DNA from: Acidovorax sp. NB1
GTDB lineage: Bacteria; Pseudomonadota; Gammaproteobacteria; Burkholderiales; Burkholderiaceae_C
DNA: 64,000 nucleotides
Direction of reading: 5' to 3'
NCBI RefSeq assembly: GCF_005405905.1
Contig: NZ_BJHU01000003.1
Coordinates: 1 to 64,000, forward strand
The notes under the pieces are model-generated. The model had not been told where the DNA came from and did not search any database. It worked only from the letters and a program-made list of their open reading frames with translations. Positions 28,901-37,504 of the stretch are shown piece after piece (position 1 is the first letter of the stretch; each line of letters opens with the position of its first letter). A program made the position numbers and the translations under genes.

Positions 28901-29094
28901 GTGGCGACGGTGGCGGCCATGGTGTCGGGGCTGGCGCCGGGGAGGCTGGCGCTGACCGAGATGGTGGGGTAGTCCACCTGCGGTAGCGGGGCCACGGGCA
29001 GCAAAAAGTACGACACCGCACCGGCCAGGGCCAGGCCCAGGGTGAGGAGCATGGTACCGATGGGGCGGTGGATGAAGGGGGTGGAGAGGCTCAT
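25927..29094 (-). CDS. RND efflux permease, MdtC-like
   Basis: A 1055-residue inner-membrane RND pump subunit. It begins MSLSTPFIHRPIGTMLLTL and shows the RND pattern of 12 helices with two large periplasmic loops. [17 protein letters not shown] in the fourth helix carries the adjacent Asp pair that drives proton coupling. Heterotrimeric MdtB/MdtC-type pumps export bile salts, novobiocin and related compounds. The gene is the third of the pump operon and is separated from the other permease by a 0.8-kb repeat block. The start has GGAGG close upstream (AAAAAAGGAGGCCCAACC), which lies at the edge of a dispersed-repeat copy. Confidence 0.95.
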   Translation of the reverse strand: MSLSTPFIHRPIGTMLLTLGLALAGAVSYFLLPVAPLPQVDYPTISVSASLPGASPDTMAATVATPLERSLGAIAGVTEITSRSILGSTSITLQFDLDRNVDSAARDVQAAINAARTLLPTGMPSNPTYRKVNPADSPIVILALTSDLLTRGQMYDAASTVLAQKLSQVEGVGQATVSGGALPAVRVELDPVRLASNGISLEQVRSAIVTTNANRPLGAVEREDHYWQVATNDQARVAADYAPLVLRWKDGQAVRLQDVAEVVDSVQDVRNFGVANGRPAILLQVYKQPGANILEAVERVRSLLPALKASIPAAIDIEIVSDRTPTLRASVKEVEHALLIAVALVVLVVFLFLRNGRATLIPSVAVPVSLAGTFGVMYLAGYTLDNLSLMALTVATGFVVDDAIVVLENIMRHMERGKTALRASLDGAREIGFTVVSMSISLIAVFVPILFMGGIVGRFFREFAIVMSSAILVSMVVSLTTTPMMCAALLKPHHLAPVRRRGWGGAVGQWLGRWMGRVQVRGMRLYRRSLAWCLRHQPVALLALVCVVGLNVYLYTAIDKGFMPEQDTGRISGFIRADQATSYQAMEQRLQRFLAIVQADPAVEHVTGFTGGWQRNAAALFMTLKRGPGQESSDAVIARLREQLKNEPGARLFMSPQRDVRIGGRQSSGASFDYTLQADEIGDLRTWEPRVRQVLSQLPELEDVNSDVQDYGLQTSLVIDRDAVTRLGLTMAQIDSTLNNAFGQRQVGVIYNPLNQYRVVMEAAPRFLQSPETLRGFFFVNSQGQQIPLTAFARITTTNTPLSVNHDRGTPASSISFSLAPGVSLSQATEAVNNAVAELGVPVAVRGTFSGTAGAFQSALAGQPLLILAAMITIYLVLGMLYESLVHPVTILSTLPSAGVGALLALMLFKTEFSLIALIGVILLIGIVKKNAILMIDFALTRQRQQGGAPVTAAQAIYRACNLRLRPILMTTVAAIFGALPLALGRGDGAELRQPLGIAIVGGLLVSQLLTLYTTPVMYVALDRLRARVLRAVGRRRKQAGAAAVAPAVLQGNDG

Positions 29095-29101
29095 GGTTGG
29101 G

Positions 29102-29161
29102 CCTCCTTTTTTAGGCTTTTTGAGGCTCTTCCGCGCGTTGTTATTGCCTTGTTAGCTATTG
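29102..29161 (-). repeat. Dispersed ~60-bp repeat, copy 4 (mdtC-like leader)
   Basis: Read on the minus strand: ATAGCT, 13 bases, CAACGCGCGGA, ending in AAAAAAGGAGG, which serves as ribosome site for the permease at 29094. Same register as the other copies but more degenerate. Confidence 0.5.
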
Positions 29162-29228
29162 TTTTTGTAGTTACTTGCGTGGTTTTGCCAAGGGCGGGGG
29201 CCGGGGTGTGCGCCCGGCGGCGCAGTGG

Positions 29229-29789
29229 CTTTCTTTTGCTTCGCCAAAAGAAAGTCACCAAAGAAAAGGCGACCCTGCAGGCTGCGTCCCTGCGCTTCGC
29301 TGCGGGCAACCTGCGGTGCTCGCGTCCAGCGGGGTCTCGCTCCAACTCGCTCCACTGCGTTGCGCTCAGACAATCGCGAGCCCTGATCCGCTGGCCGCTG
29401 CGCTCCTCGGCGCATCCTGAAGGGAACCCGGGGAGCGGACATCCACACGGGCCATTGCTTCGCTCGGCCCGGCCTGCGCAGCGCGTGGCGCTTGCGCCCG
29501 CGAGGTGGGGCCGAGCGAAGCAAAGGCCCGCGTGGCTGTTCGGCTGCCCAACCCCCTGCTGGCTGCGCCTGCGGCGGGGCGGTTGTGGGGTGAGCATGGG
29601 CGTCGAAGCGCCCATGCCTCGTGCTCTGACTCGCCGTGGCTGTCCGAGCGGCGCGCGCAGCGCAAAGCGAGTTCCACGGCGCACCCCGCAACCGACACGG
29701 CGCAGGTTTGCCCCTTCGCAACGCGAAGGGGTCGCAGACTGGGGGTCGCCTTTTCTTTGCTTACTTTCTTTTGGCGAAGCAAAAGAAAG
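29229..29789. repeat. Nested inverted-repeat block inside the efflux operon
   Basis: The 826-bp gap between the two permease genes holds no credible gene. Two outer 47-bp arms (29229-29275 and 29743-29789) are inverted copies, nearly identical. Each contains its own perfect palindrome of ACTTTCTTTTG type around GCGAAG. Inside lie a 23-bp inverted pair (29448-29470 and 29508-29530, 22 of 23 matching), an 8-bp hairpin CATGGGCG/CGCCCATG at 29595-29616, and a 9-bp hairpin CCCCTTCGC/GCGAAGGGG at 29711-29731. Open frames here are artefacts of GC bias. I recall similar CTTTCTTTTGCTTCGCC blocks in other Comamonadaceae. There is no transposase. Confidence 0.85.
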
Positions 29790-29920
29790 TGAGTCGCCCG
29801 CCGGGGCGACAACCCGGCTCCCGCCCTGAGCACAGGCACGTCGCCAAATCAACCCACAAGCCCTGGCTTCAACAGGCTCAGCCAGAACGGCAAATGACGA
29901 AGCGAAATCCAAGGATGCCA

Positions 29921-32900
29921 TCACGCCCCCTCACCCCGCCGCCCACGCCACCGCTGCGCCCACCCCTCAAACGTGAGGTAAATCACCGGCGTCGTGAACA
30001 GCGTGAGCAACTGACTCAGGATCAGCCCCCCCACCATCGTCACCCCCAACGGATGCCGCAGCTCACTGCCCACCCCCGTGCCCAACATCATCGGCAACGC
30101 CCCCAGCAAAGCCGCCAACGTCGTCATCAAAATCGGCCGGAACCGCAACAGACACGCCTGATAAATCGCATCGCGCGCACCCAAGCCTTCGTCCCGCTGA
30201 GCCTCCAGCGCAAAGTCGATCATCATGATCGCGTTCTTCTTCACGATGCCGATCAGCAGCACGATCCCGATGATCGCAATGATGTCCAGGTCCAGCCGCG
30301 CCGCCATCAACGCCAGCAAGGCCCCCACCCCGGCCGAGGGCAAAGTGGACAAGATCGTGACCGGATGCACCGTGCTCTCGTACAACACGCCCAGCACGAT
30401 GTACATGGTGACCACCGCCGCCAAAATAAGCAGTAGCGTGTTCGACAGCGACGCCTGGAACGCCAGCGCCGCGCCTTGAAAGCTCGTCTCCACCGACAGC
30501 GGCAACAACCCCTCGGCCTGCACGGCCGCCTTCTCGCGCTCGATAGCGGCCACGGCGTTGCCCAGCGACACGCCCGGCGCGGTGTTGAACGAAATGGTGG
30601 CGGCTGGCAGCTGGCCCACGTGGTTGACCACCAGCGGCATGTTGCGCTCCTCGATGCGCGCCACCGACGACAGCGGCACCGGCGCACCGGTGCTCGACGG
30701 CACATAGATGCTCTGCAGCGCCTCGGGCCCCACCTTGAACTGCGGCGCCACCTCCAGCACTACGCGGTACTGGTTGGACTGGGTGAAGATGGTCGAGATC
30801 AGCCGCTGGCCAAAGGCGTTGTACAGCGCCGCGTCAATGCCCGCCACCGTCACCCCCAGCCGGCTGGCTTGGGCGCGGTCGATCTGCACATAGGCCTGGC
30901 GGCCCTGGTCCTGCAGGTCGCTGGCCACGTCGGTCAGCTCGGGCAGGGCGCGCAAGCGGCGCAGCAGCTCGGTGGTGCTGGTGGTCAGTTGCTGCATGTC
31001 GGGCGACGACAGCAGCCACTGGTATTGCGTGCGCGCCACCCGGTCTTCAATCGTCAGGTCCTGCACGGGCTGAATGAACAGGCGGATGCCCGGCAGGTTC
31101 TGCACGCGCTCGGCCAGGCGCTGCTGCACCACATCGGCCTTGTCGCGGTCTGCATGGGGTTGCAGGTCGATCAGCAGACGGCCTGTGTTGAGCGTGGTGT
31201 TGGCGCCATCCACACCGATGAACGACGAGACGCTGCGCACGGCCGGGTCTTGCAGCAGGCGCTCGGCAACGGCCTGCTGGCGCGTGGCCATGCCGGCAAA
31301 CGAGATCGACTGGTCGGCCTCGGTGGTGGCCTGCAGCGTGCCGGCGTCCTGCACCGGAAAGAAGCCCTTGGGGATGAACAGGTACAGCACCACGGTGAGC
31401 GCCAGCGTGGCCGCAAACACCAGCCAGGTGGTGCCCCGGTGGTTCAGCACCCAGCCCAGCATGCGGCCATAGCCCGCAATGGTGCGGTCGAAGAAATGGC
31501 CCGTGGCGCGGTACAGGCGGCCGTGGCTCTCTTCGGGCGTGTGGCGCAGCAGGCGCGCGCACAGCATGGGTGTGAGCGTGAGCGACACCACGGCCGAGAT
31601 CAGGATGGACACGGCCAGCGTGATCGCGAACTCGTGGAACAACCGCCCCACCACATCGCCCATGAACAGCAGCGGGATCAGCACCGCGATCAGCGAGATG
31701 GTGAGCGAGATGATGGTGAAGCCGATCTGCTGCGAGCCCTTGAGCGCGGCTGCCAGCGGTGCCTCGCCCTCTTCCACATAGCGGGCAATGTTCTCGATCA
31801 TCACGATGGCATCGTCCACCACAAAGCCGGTGGAGATGGTCAGCGCCATCAGCGTGAGGTTGTTGATGGAAAACCCCGCGAGGTACATCACGCCACAGGT
31901 GCCGATGAGCGACAGCGGCACGGCCACGCTCGGGATCAGCGTGGCCGAGGGGCTGCGCAGGAACACAAAAATCACCGCCACCACCAGCAGCACGGCCAGG
32001 CCCAGCTCCACCTGCATGTCGCGTACCGAGGCGCGCACCGTGACCGTGCGGTCGGTCAGCACCTGCACATCCAGCGACGCAGGCAAGGTGCTTTGCAGCT
32101 GCGGCAGCAGGGCCTTGATGCGGTCTACCGTGTCGATCACGTTGGCGCCGGGCTGGCGGCGGATGTTGAGGATCACGCCGGGCTTGGCTCCGGTATCTGC
32201 CGTGCCCGCCCAGGCTGCGAGGCGCGTGTTCTCGGCATCGTCCACCGTTTCGGCCACATCCTTCAGGCGCACGGGGGCGCCGTTCTTGAAGGCGATGATG
32301 AGGTCGCGGTATTCGGCCGCCGACTGCAGCTGGTCGTTGGCATCGATGGTGGATGCACGGGCCGGGCCGTCGAAGCCGCCCTTGGCCTGCTTGACGTTGG
32401 CTGCTGCGATGGAGGTGCGCACGTCCTCCAGGGTGAGGCCCAGCTGCGCCAACGCCGTGGGGTTGGCCTGGATGCGCACGGCCGGGCGGCGCCCGCCCGC
32501 AATCGCAACCAGCCCCACGCCCTGCACCTGCGACAGCTTGGGTGCCAGGCGGTTTTCCACCAGATCGTTCACGCGGATCACGGGCAGCGAGGGCGAGGTG
32601 ATGGCCAGCGTGAGGATGGGCGCATCGGCCGGGTTGACCTTGCTGTACAGCGGCGGCATGGGCAGGTCGCTGGGCAGCAGGTTGCTGCCCGCGTTGATGG
32701 CTGCCTGCACCTGCTGCTCGGCCACGTCGAGCGCCATGTCGAGCGCAAAACGCAGCGTGATCACCGAAGCCCCGCCCGAGCTGGTGGAAGACATCTGCGA
32801 CAGACCCGGCATCTGGCCGAACTGCCGCTCCAGCGGCGCCGTGACGTTGGAGGTCATCACGTCCGGACTCGCGCCCGGGTAGAGCGTGGTGACCTGGATG

Positions 32901-33031
32901 GTGGGGTAGTCCACCTCGGGCAGGGCCGAGGTGGGCAGCAGCCGGTAGGCCATCAGCCCCGCGATCAGGATCGCCACCATCAGCAGCGCGGTGGCGATGG
33001 GGCGCAGGATGAAAAGGCGCGACAGATTCAT
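29921..33031 (-). CDS. RND efflux permease, MdtB-like
   Basis: A 1036-residue RND inner-membrane pump subunit that pairs with the permease at 25927. It begins [19 protein letters not shown] and has [19 protein letters not shown], with the proton-relay Asp pair, plus two porter-domain loops. Family members act as MdtB in an MdtB2C trimer. It follows the adaptor gene by 54 bp. The two permeases have clearly diverged, consistent with hetero-oligomer subunits rather than a recent duplication. Confidence 0.95.
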   Translation of the reverse strand: MNLSRLFILRPIATALLMVAILIAGLMAYRLLPTSALPEVDYPTIQVTTLYPGASPDVMTSNVTAPLERQFGQMPGLSQMSSTSSGGASVITLRFALDMALDVAEQQVQAAINAGSNLLPSDLPMPPLYSKVNPADAPILTLAITSPSLPVIRVNDLVENRLAPKLSQVQGVGLVAIAGGRRPAVRIQANPTALAQLGLTLEDVRTSIAAANVKQAKGGFDGPARASTIDANDQLQSAAEYRDLIIAFKNGAPVRLKDVAETVDDAENTRLAAWAGTADTGAKPGVILNIRRQPGANVIDTVDRIKALLPQLQSTLPASLDVQVLTDRTVTVRASVRDMQVELGLAVLLVVAVIFVFLRSPSATLIPSVAVPLSLIGTCGVMYLAGFSINNLTLMALTISTGFVVDDAIVMIENIARYVEEGEAPLAAALKGSQQIGFTIISLTISLIAVLIPLLFMGDVVGRLFHEFAITLAVSILISAVVSLTLTPMLCARLLRHTPEESHGRLYRATGHFFDRTIAGYGRMLGWVLNHRGTTWLVFAATLALTVVLYLFIPKGFFPVQDAGTLQATTEADQSISFAGMATRQQAVAERLLQDPAVRSVSSFIGVDGANTTLNTGRLLIDLQPHADRDKADVVQQRLAERVQNLPGIRLFIQPVQDLTIEDRVARTQYQWLLSSPDMQQLTTSTTELLRRLRALPELTDVASDLQDQGRQAYVQIDRAQASRLGVTVAGIDAALYNAFGQRLISTIFTQSNQYRVVLEVAPQFKVGPEALQSIYVPSSTGAPVPLSSVARIEERNMPLVVNHVGQLPAATISFNTAPGVSLGNAVAAIEREKAAVQAEGLLPLSVETSFQGAALAFQASLSNTLLLILAAVVTMYIVLGVLYESTVHPVTILSTLPSAGVGALLALMAARLDLDIIAIIGIVLLIGIVKKNAIMMIDFALEAQRDEGLGARDAIYQACLLRFRPILMTTLAALLGALPMMLGTGVGSELRHPLGVTMVGGLILSQLLTLFTTPVIYLTFEGWAQRWRGRRGEGA

Positions 33032-33085
33032 GGCGACGGGTGCGCTGGCAAAACAGGCAGGAGAGAAACCGGGGTGCAGCTGCGC

Positions 33086-34816
33086 TCAGCGCGCCGGGCT
33101 GGCCGTGCCACCGGGGGACAGCGGCTGCTGCAGCCGCTCGCGGATGTAGGCACGGCGCTCCTCCTGCGGCATTGCCATCACGCGGGCACGCTCGTCGGCG
33201 GGCATCTGGTCCAGCAGTGCCTTCACCTGCGGAGGAATGCCCCGTGGAGGTTCAGAGGCCCGGTCTGCAGGCACTGCTGAGGCGGCAGGTGGTGCAGCGC
33301 CAGGGGATGCTTGCGGTGCAGCGGCGCGGGCTGGGGCTTCACTGCGCCGCTGTTGTGGCGCTGCAGAGGCCTGCGGAGCAGAAGCAGAAGCAGCAGAGGC
33401 CGCCGATGCCGGCGCAGTTGCGCCGCTCGCACCCATCTGCGCACGCCGCTCGCGCAGGAAGGCGCGGCGTTCTTCGGGGCTCATCTTCTGCAGCTTTTCA
33501 CGCACATCGGGTGGCAGGGATGCGATGAAGGCACGGCGCTGCGCAGCCTGGTCCTGGGCCGCCTGGTCGGCACGGGTCACCGCACCGGCATCGATCACAG
33601 CAACCTTGGCGCCTTCGCGCAGGCGGTCGATGCCGTCCGTGACCACCTGCTCGCCCTCGCGCAGCTCGCCTTCAATGCTCACGCGGTCGCCATCGGTCAC
33701 GCCCACGCGGATGCGGCGCTGGGTCACGGTGCTGTCTTCCTGCACCAAGTACACGTAGTTGTTCTGCACAGCCGTGGCAGGCACGGTGAGCACGGATTCG
33801 ATCAGATTGACCTGCAGGCGCACATTGACGAACTGGTTGGGGTACAGCGCGCCGTCCTCATTGGCAAAGGCCGCCTTCACCTTGATGGTGCCCGTGGCTG
33901 TATCGATGGCGTTGTCCAGCGCCACCACGCGCCCCTTGGCCAGTTGGCGGCGCGCGTCGCGGTCCCACAGCTCCACAGGCAGTTCCTCACCGGCGGCCAG
34001 GCGGCGGCGCATCTGGGGCAGGTGCGCCTCGGGCACGGAAAACGCTGCGTCCATGGGGCGCACCTGGTTGATGGTGACGATCCCATTGGCATCGCTCGGC
34101 CCCACCACATTGCCCTTGTCGGCCTGGCGCAGGCCCAGCCGGCCGGCAAACGGCGCGGTGACCTGGGTGTAGCTCAGTTGCAGGCGTGCGGCATCGACCT
34201 GCGCCTGGTCCGAGGCCACGGTGCCTTCCAGCTGCCGCACAAGTGCGGCCTGGGTGTCCACCTGCTGGCTGGCGATGGAGTCGCGCGCCAGCAGGTCCTG
34301 GTAGCGCTTGAGGTCGAGCTGCGCATTCTTGAGCAGCGCCTGGTCGCGCTGCAAGGTGCCCTGGGCCTGCGACAGTGCGGCCTGGTAGCTGCGCGCATCG
34401 ATCTCGGCCAGCACCTGGCCTGCGCGCACCTCGTCACCCTCCTTGAAGCGCACCGACGTCAACTCACCACTGACTTTGGCACGCACCACGGCCGTGGCGC
34501 GGGCGCTCATGGTGCCGATGGCGCTGACCACCACCCGCACATCGCCCCGCTGCACCGTGCCCACCGACACGGGCTGGACGCCACCGCCGCCAAACCGGCC
34601 CGGGCCGCCCGCAGGCTTGCGTGCTGTGGAACCTGGGCCACCGGCGTCGGCCGTGGCGACAGCGGCCGCATCCTGGCGCTGCTTCCACCACCAGGCACCG
34701 CCCCCCACAGCGCCCACGAGCAGGGCCGCCAACAGCACAGAGGGCAACAGCCGCAGCTTGCCGGACTGCGATACAGCAGACCGCTGCGGACGGGCAAACG
34801 AACGGATCAGGGGCAT
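33086..34816 (-). CDS. RND periplasmic adaptor, MdtA-like, with long C-terminal extension
   Basis: A 576-residue membrane-fusion protein bridging the pump and outer-membrane channel. It has an N-terminal membrane anchor (LLPSVLLAALLVGAVGGGAWWW), the first barrel-sandwich half VRAKVSGELTSVRFKEGDEV, a helical hairpin, and the second half. MdtA is usually about 415 residues; here about 158 extra C-terminal residues follow ADQAAQDQAAQ. They consist of Ala/Pro/Ser-rich linker and two similar helical motifs: MSPEERRAFLRERRAQM and MPQEERRAYIRERLQQ. ATG 34816 is chosen over the in-frame TTG 34828. First gene of the pump operon. Confidence 0.92.
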   Translation of the reverse strand: MPLIRSFARPQRSAVSQSGKLRLLPSVLLAALLVGAVGGGAWWWKQRQDAAAVATADAGGPGSTARKPAGGPGRFGGGGVQPVSVGTVQRGDVRVVVSAIGTMSARATAVVRAKVSGELTSVRFKEGDEVRAGQVLAEIDARSYQAALSQAQGTLQRDQALLKNAQLDLKRYQDLLARDSIASQQVDTQAALVRQLEGTVASDQAQVDAARLQLSYTQVTAPFAGRLGLRQADKGNVVGPSDANGIVTINQVRPMDAAFSVPEAHLPQMRRRLAAGEELPVELWDRDARRQLAKGRVVALDNAIDTATGTIKVKAAFANEDGALYPNQFVNVRLQVNLIESVLTVPATAVQNNYVYLVQEDSTVTQRRIRVGVTDGDRVSIEGELREGEQVVTDGIDRLREGAKVAVIDAGAVTRADQAAQDQAAQRRAFIASLPPDVREKLQKMSPEERRAFLRERRAQMGASGATAPASAASAASASAPQASAAPQQRRSEAPARAAAPQASPGAAPPAASAVPADRASEPPRGIPPQVKALLDQMPADERARVMAMPQEERRAYIRERLQQPLSPGGTASPAR

Positions 34817-34967
34817 GGTCAGGCGCAACGGTGAATGGGCAAGGGGCTATGGTAGCCAGCGCAGCCCCGGGGATTGCCGCCAAGCAGCCCCCCTTTACCG
34901 AGGATTTACGCGGGCTTTGGGCGGGGTTTACCGGGGACACAAACGCCCCCCCGCCCCGCATGGGGGA

Positions 34968-35609
34968 TCAGCGGTTGGTGGCCAGCAGCAGGCCACCAGC
35001 ACCCATGAAGAAACCGCCCGTGGCCTTGTTCAGCCGCGCGACACCGCGCGAGGTGCGGATGAAGCGGCGGATCTGCCGGCCAAAGCTGGCGTACACGGCG
35101 GTAGAGACAAATTCGCTGCCCAGGTAGATGGAGCCCAGCACCAGGAACTGGCGCGCTGCAGGCTGCGCCGGGTCGATGAACTGCGGAAAAATCGCCGCAA
35201 ACAGGATGATGGCCTTGGGGTTGGTAATACCCAGCAGGAATTCCTGGGTGATGAGGGCCCGCAGATTGACCTGCGCCGGCTGGCCCGATGACGAGCCACT
35301 GCCGGGCGCATCTTCCAGCGCCAGGCCGCTGAACTCACGGCTGTGCCAAGCACGCCAGCCCAGCCAGAACAGGTAGGCTGCGCCCACCCATTTCACCGCC
35401 GTGAACGCCGCTTCGGACGCCAGCAGCATCGCACCCAGCCCCACCGCAGACACCGTGAGAAAGATCGCAAAAGCCGCTGCGCGGCCCACCGTCGCGATCA
35501 TGGCAGGGCCCACACCTGCGCGGATGCCGTTGTTCAGACCACAGAAGTTGTTGGGCCCAGGGGTGAGCGAAATAGCGATGGCGACCGGAACAAATAGCAG
35601 CGCATCCAT
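34968..35609 (-). CDS. LysE/RhtB-family amino acid exporter
   Basis: A 213-residue inner-membrane exporter. It shows ISLTPGPNNFCGLNNGIRAG at the N-terminus, five to six helices, and GITNPKAIILFAAIFPQF, the two family signatures. Members export lysine, homoserine, threonine or related compounds; the substrate is not predictable. ATG 35609 has AAGGAC upstream. It stands alone between the pump operon and the ABC ATPase. Confidence 0.88.
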   Translation of the reverse strand: MDALLFVPVAIAISLTPGPNNFCGLNNGIRAGVGPAMIATVGRAAAFAIFLTVSAVGLGAMLLASEAAFTAVKWVGAAYLFWLGWRAWHSREFSGLALEDAPGSGSSSGQPAQVNLRALITQEFLLGITNPKAIILFAAIFPQFIDPAQPAARQFLVLGSIYLGSEFVSTAVYASFGRQIRRFIRTSRGVARLNKATGGFFMGAGGLLLATNR

Positions 35610-35730
35610 GGGGCAGTCCTTGCGGCAGAAATGGGAGACAACGGGGGGACAGGACAGTCTACGGCAGTCTTCCCCACCCTGCGACCCAGGCAGCAGACGC
35701 CCCCGAAAATCCAGAATATGTTTTGAAAGG

Positions 35731-35757
35731 ATGAACGGGCACGACAGGCCCGTTCAT
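35731..35757 (-). terminator. Hairpin downstream of orphan ABC ATPase
   Basis: A perfect 10-bp stem ATGAACGGGC / GCCCGTTCAT with a 7-base loop lies six bases past the stop on the minus strand. The short CCTTTCAAAA after it is a poor U-run. Confidence 0.6.
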
Positions 35758-35763
35758 ACCTTG

Positions 35764-36393
35764 TCAGGGCCGCACCAGGTCCACCACCGTGCCCCGGGGC
35801 ACATCCGCCAGGGCCTCATAGTGCGCCACCACCGTCAGGCGGTCCTGCCGGGATGCCTCCGACGCCAGGGCTTGCGCCAGGTAGCGGATAGAGGGTTTGT
35901 CCAGCCCGCCCACGGGCTCGTCGATCAGGGTCAGGGGCGCGCCCGAGGCCAGGGCACCGGCCATGAGCACCTTGCGCTTGCTGCCGGTGGACAGCGCATA
36001 AAACGGTTTGTCCAGGTGCTCTTGCAGCGTGAACCCCTCGGTGTGTGCAGCCAGCGCGGCGGCATCCCAGAGCGGATAACGGGTGGGCAGTCCCTCCAGC
36101 CAGCCCCGGGCGGTGAACGAGTCCAGGTCACCCGCGCGGGGGTCGGCCCAGAAAACTTTTTGCGCATACGCCTTAGGGGTTTCGGCCGGGCCCGTACCCT
36201 GCAGCAAGATGCGCCCGGCCTGCGCGGCAAGCTCCCCGGCCAGCAGGCGCAGCAGCGTGGTCTTGCCACTGCTTTCATCGCCCCGCACCAGCGCCAGCCC
36301 TGCGGGCCATGCCAGAGACAGCCCGTCCAGCACGGCACACTCGGGATAAGAAAACCGCAGTCCATCGACCTGCAAAAAAACGCGCTCAGCCAC
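35764..36393 (-). CDS. Orphan ABC transporter ATP-binding protein
   Basis: A 209-residue ATPase subunit. It has Walker A GDESSGKTTLL, an atypical signature STGSKRKV (usually LSGGQ), Walker B LTLIDEP, and H-loop VAHYE. It starts at GTG 36393 with GGAGG ahead. There is no permease or binding protein next to it; the neighbours are a LysE exporter and a MITE-like element. It may work with a permease elsewhere or in a non-transport role. The degenerate signature and isolation are the odd points. Confidence 0.82.
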   Translation of the reverse strand: MAERVFLQVDGLRFSYPECAVLDGLSLAWPAGLALVRGDESSGKTTLLRLLAGELAAQAGRILLQGTGPAETPKAYAQKVFWADPRAGDLDSFTARGWLEGLPTRYPLWDAAALAAHTEGFTLQEHLDKPFYALSTGSKRKVLMAGALASGAPLTLIDEPVGGLDKPSIRYLAQALASEASRQDRLTVVAHYEALADVPRGTVVDLVRP

Positions 36394-36420
36394 CCTGCCT
36401 CCGTGATAGCAAAAGCGGGG

Positions 36421-36596
36421 ATTCTAGGGATCCTCTGCACGAACCGAGCGGAAAGTGAGCGTTGCGGATCGGGATAGACTGCAAGGCTGCAAAACGCAGC
36501 AATAGCCTTAGCTATTGCGAGTATTTGCAACGCCGCAGGCCGCCCGAGTCCGCAAATGCACACGGCGCGGTGATTCGTGCAGAGGGTCCCTAGGAA
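36421..36596. mobile_element. 176-bp MITE-like element
   Basis: Terminal inverted repeats of 23 bp with 20 matches share CTAGGGA and CCTCTGCACGAA at 36421-36443 and 36574-36596. There is an internal perfect palindrome GCAATAG-CCTTAG-CTATTGC. No open frame is present, as expected for a non-autonomous element. The right end contains the stop codon of the EamA gene (TAG at 36590-36592), so insertion probably replaced its original C-terminus. A target-site duplication is not obvious. Confidence 0.7.
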
Positions 36597-37504
36597 CCTG
36601 AAGCGCGGCGCGCCCACCACCAGCCACCAGCCTGGTTCACCACCAGACCACACAGCACGGCCGCCGCGCCCGCCCACTGCAGCGGTGCGGGGGTTTCCCC
36701 TAAAAAGGCATAGGCCGCCCACAAGCCCACCACAGGCACCAACAGTGAAAACGGCGTCACCCGCCCCGCCGCATGGCGCTGCAGTAACTGGGTCCACAGT
36801 GTGTACGCCAGCAAGGTGGCCAGGAAGGCCAGGTAGCCCACGGCCAGCAGCGCCGTGCCGTTGACGGCCTGCAGCTGCGCCGCTACGCCGCTCAGCCCTT
36901 CGCTCCACACCGCCAGGGCAAAAAACGGCATGATGGGCACCAGGCTGCTCCACACAATAAAGGGGAACGGCGCATAGGCCCCGGCCTGTGCCGCTCGGCG
37001 CACCACCAGGTTGGACACTGCCCACATGAACGCGGCCCCCAGCGTGAGCACAAACCCGGCCAGCGTCATCTGCCCCGGTCCTTCACCGTGCGCCAGGCCG
37101 ATGGTCATGAGCCCTCCGAACGCCAGCGTAAGCCCCGCCCATTGCCAGGGCTTGGCACGCTCACCCAACAGGGGTGCAGCCAACAGCAAGGTGAAAAATG
37201 CCTGCGTCTGCATGACCACCGAGGCCATGCCGGCAGTCATGCCCAGTTGCAGGCCCAGGAACAGAAAACCAAACTGCCCCAGCCCCTGCGCCAGCCCGTA
37301 CCCCAGCACAAAACGCCACGGCAGGGATGGACGCGGCACGAACAGCAGAAAGGGGAGCGAGGCTGCGGTGAAGCGCAGGGCCCCCAGCAGCATCGGGCTG
37401 AGCCCCTGCAGGCCGAGCTTCATCACCACAAAGTTCAGCCCCCAGATGACCACCACGGCCAATGCGCGCAGCAGGTCACCACGGCTCAACGCGGTGGTGG
37501 TCAT
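36590..37504 (-). CDS. EamA-family drug/metabolite exporter
   Basis: A 304-residue, ten-helix DMT-superfamily transporter with two EamA repeats (ALAVVVIWGLNFVVMKLGL and LGAAFMWAVSNLVVRR). It is the last gene of a five-gene operon and overlaps the extended SDR by 4 bp. Its final codons and stop sit inside the inverted end of the MITE-like element. It may export a pathway metabolite; substrate unknown. Confidence 0.88.
   Translation of the reverse strand: MTTTALSRGDLLRALAVVVIWGLNFVVMKLGLQGLSPMLLGALRFTAASLPFLLFVPRPSLPWRFVLGYGLAQGLGQFGFLFLGLQLGMTAGMASVVMQTQAFFTLLLAAPLLGERAKPWQWAGLTLAFGGLMTIGLAHGEGPGQMTLAGFVLTLGAAFMWAVSNLVVRRAAQAGAYAPFPFIVWSSLVPIMPFFALAVWSEGLSGVAAQLQAVNGTALLAVGYLAFLATLLAYTLWTQLLQRHAAGRVTPFSLLVPVVGLWAAYAFLGETPAPLQWAGAAAVLCGLVVNQAGGWWWARRASGS

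Noticed and set aside
26677-28986. 769-codon open frame antisense to the MdtC-like permease
   Set aside because: Typical GC-bias shadow; the minus strand encodes a full RND permease with conserved motifs.
29068-29924. Several overlapping open frames on both strands in the permease gap
   Set aside because: They arise from the nested inverted repeats and are compositionally odd with no family resemblance.
30476-33280. 934-codon open frame antisense to the MdtB-like permease
   Set aside because: His/Gln/Arg/Gly-rich shadow without any recognisable domain.
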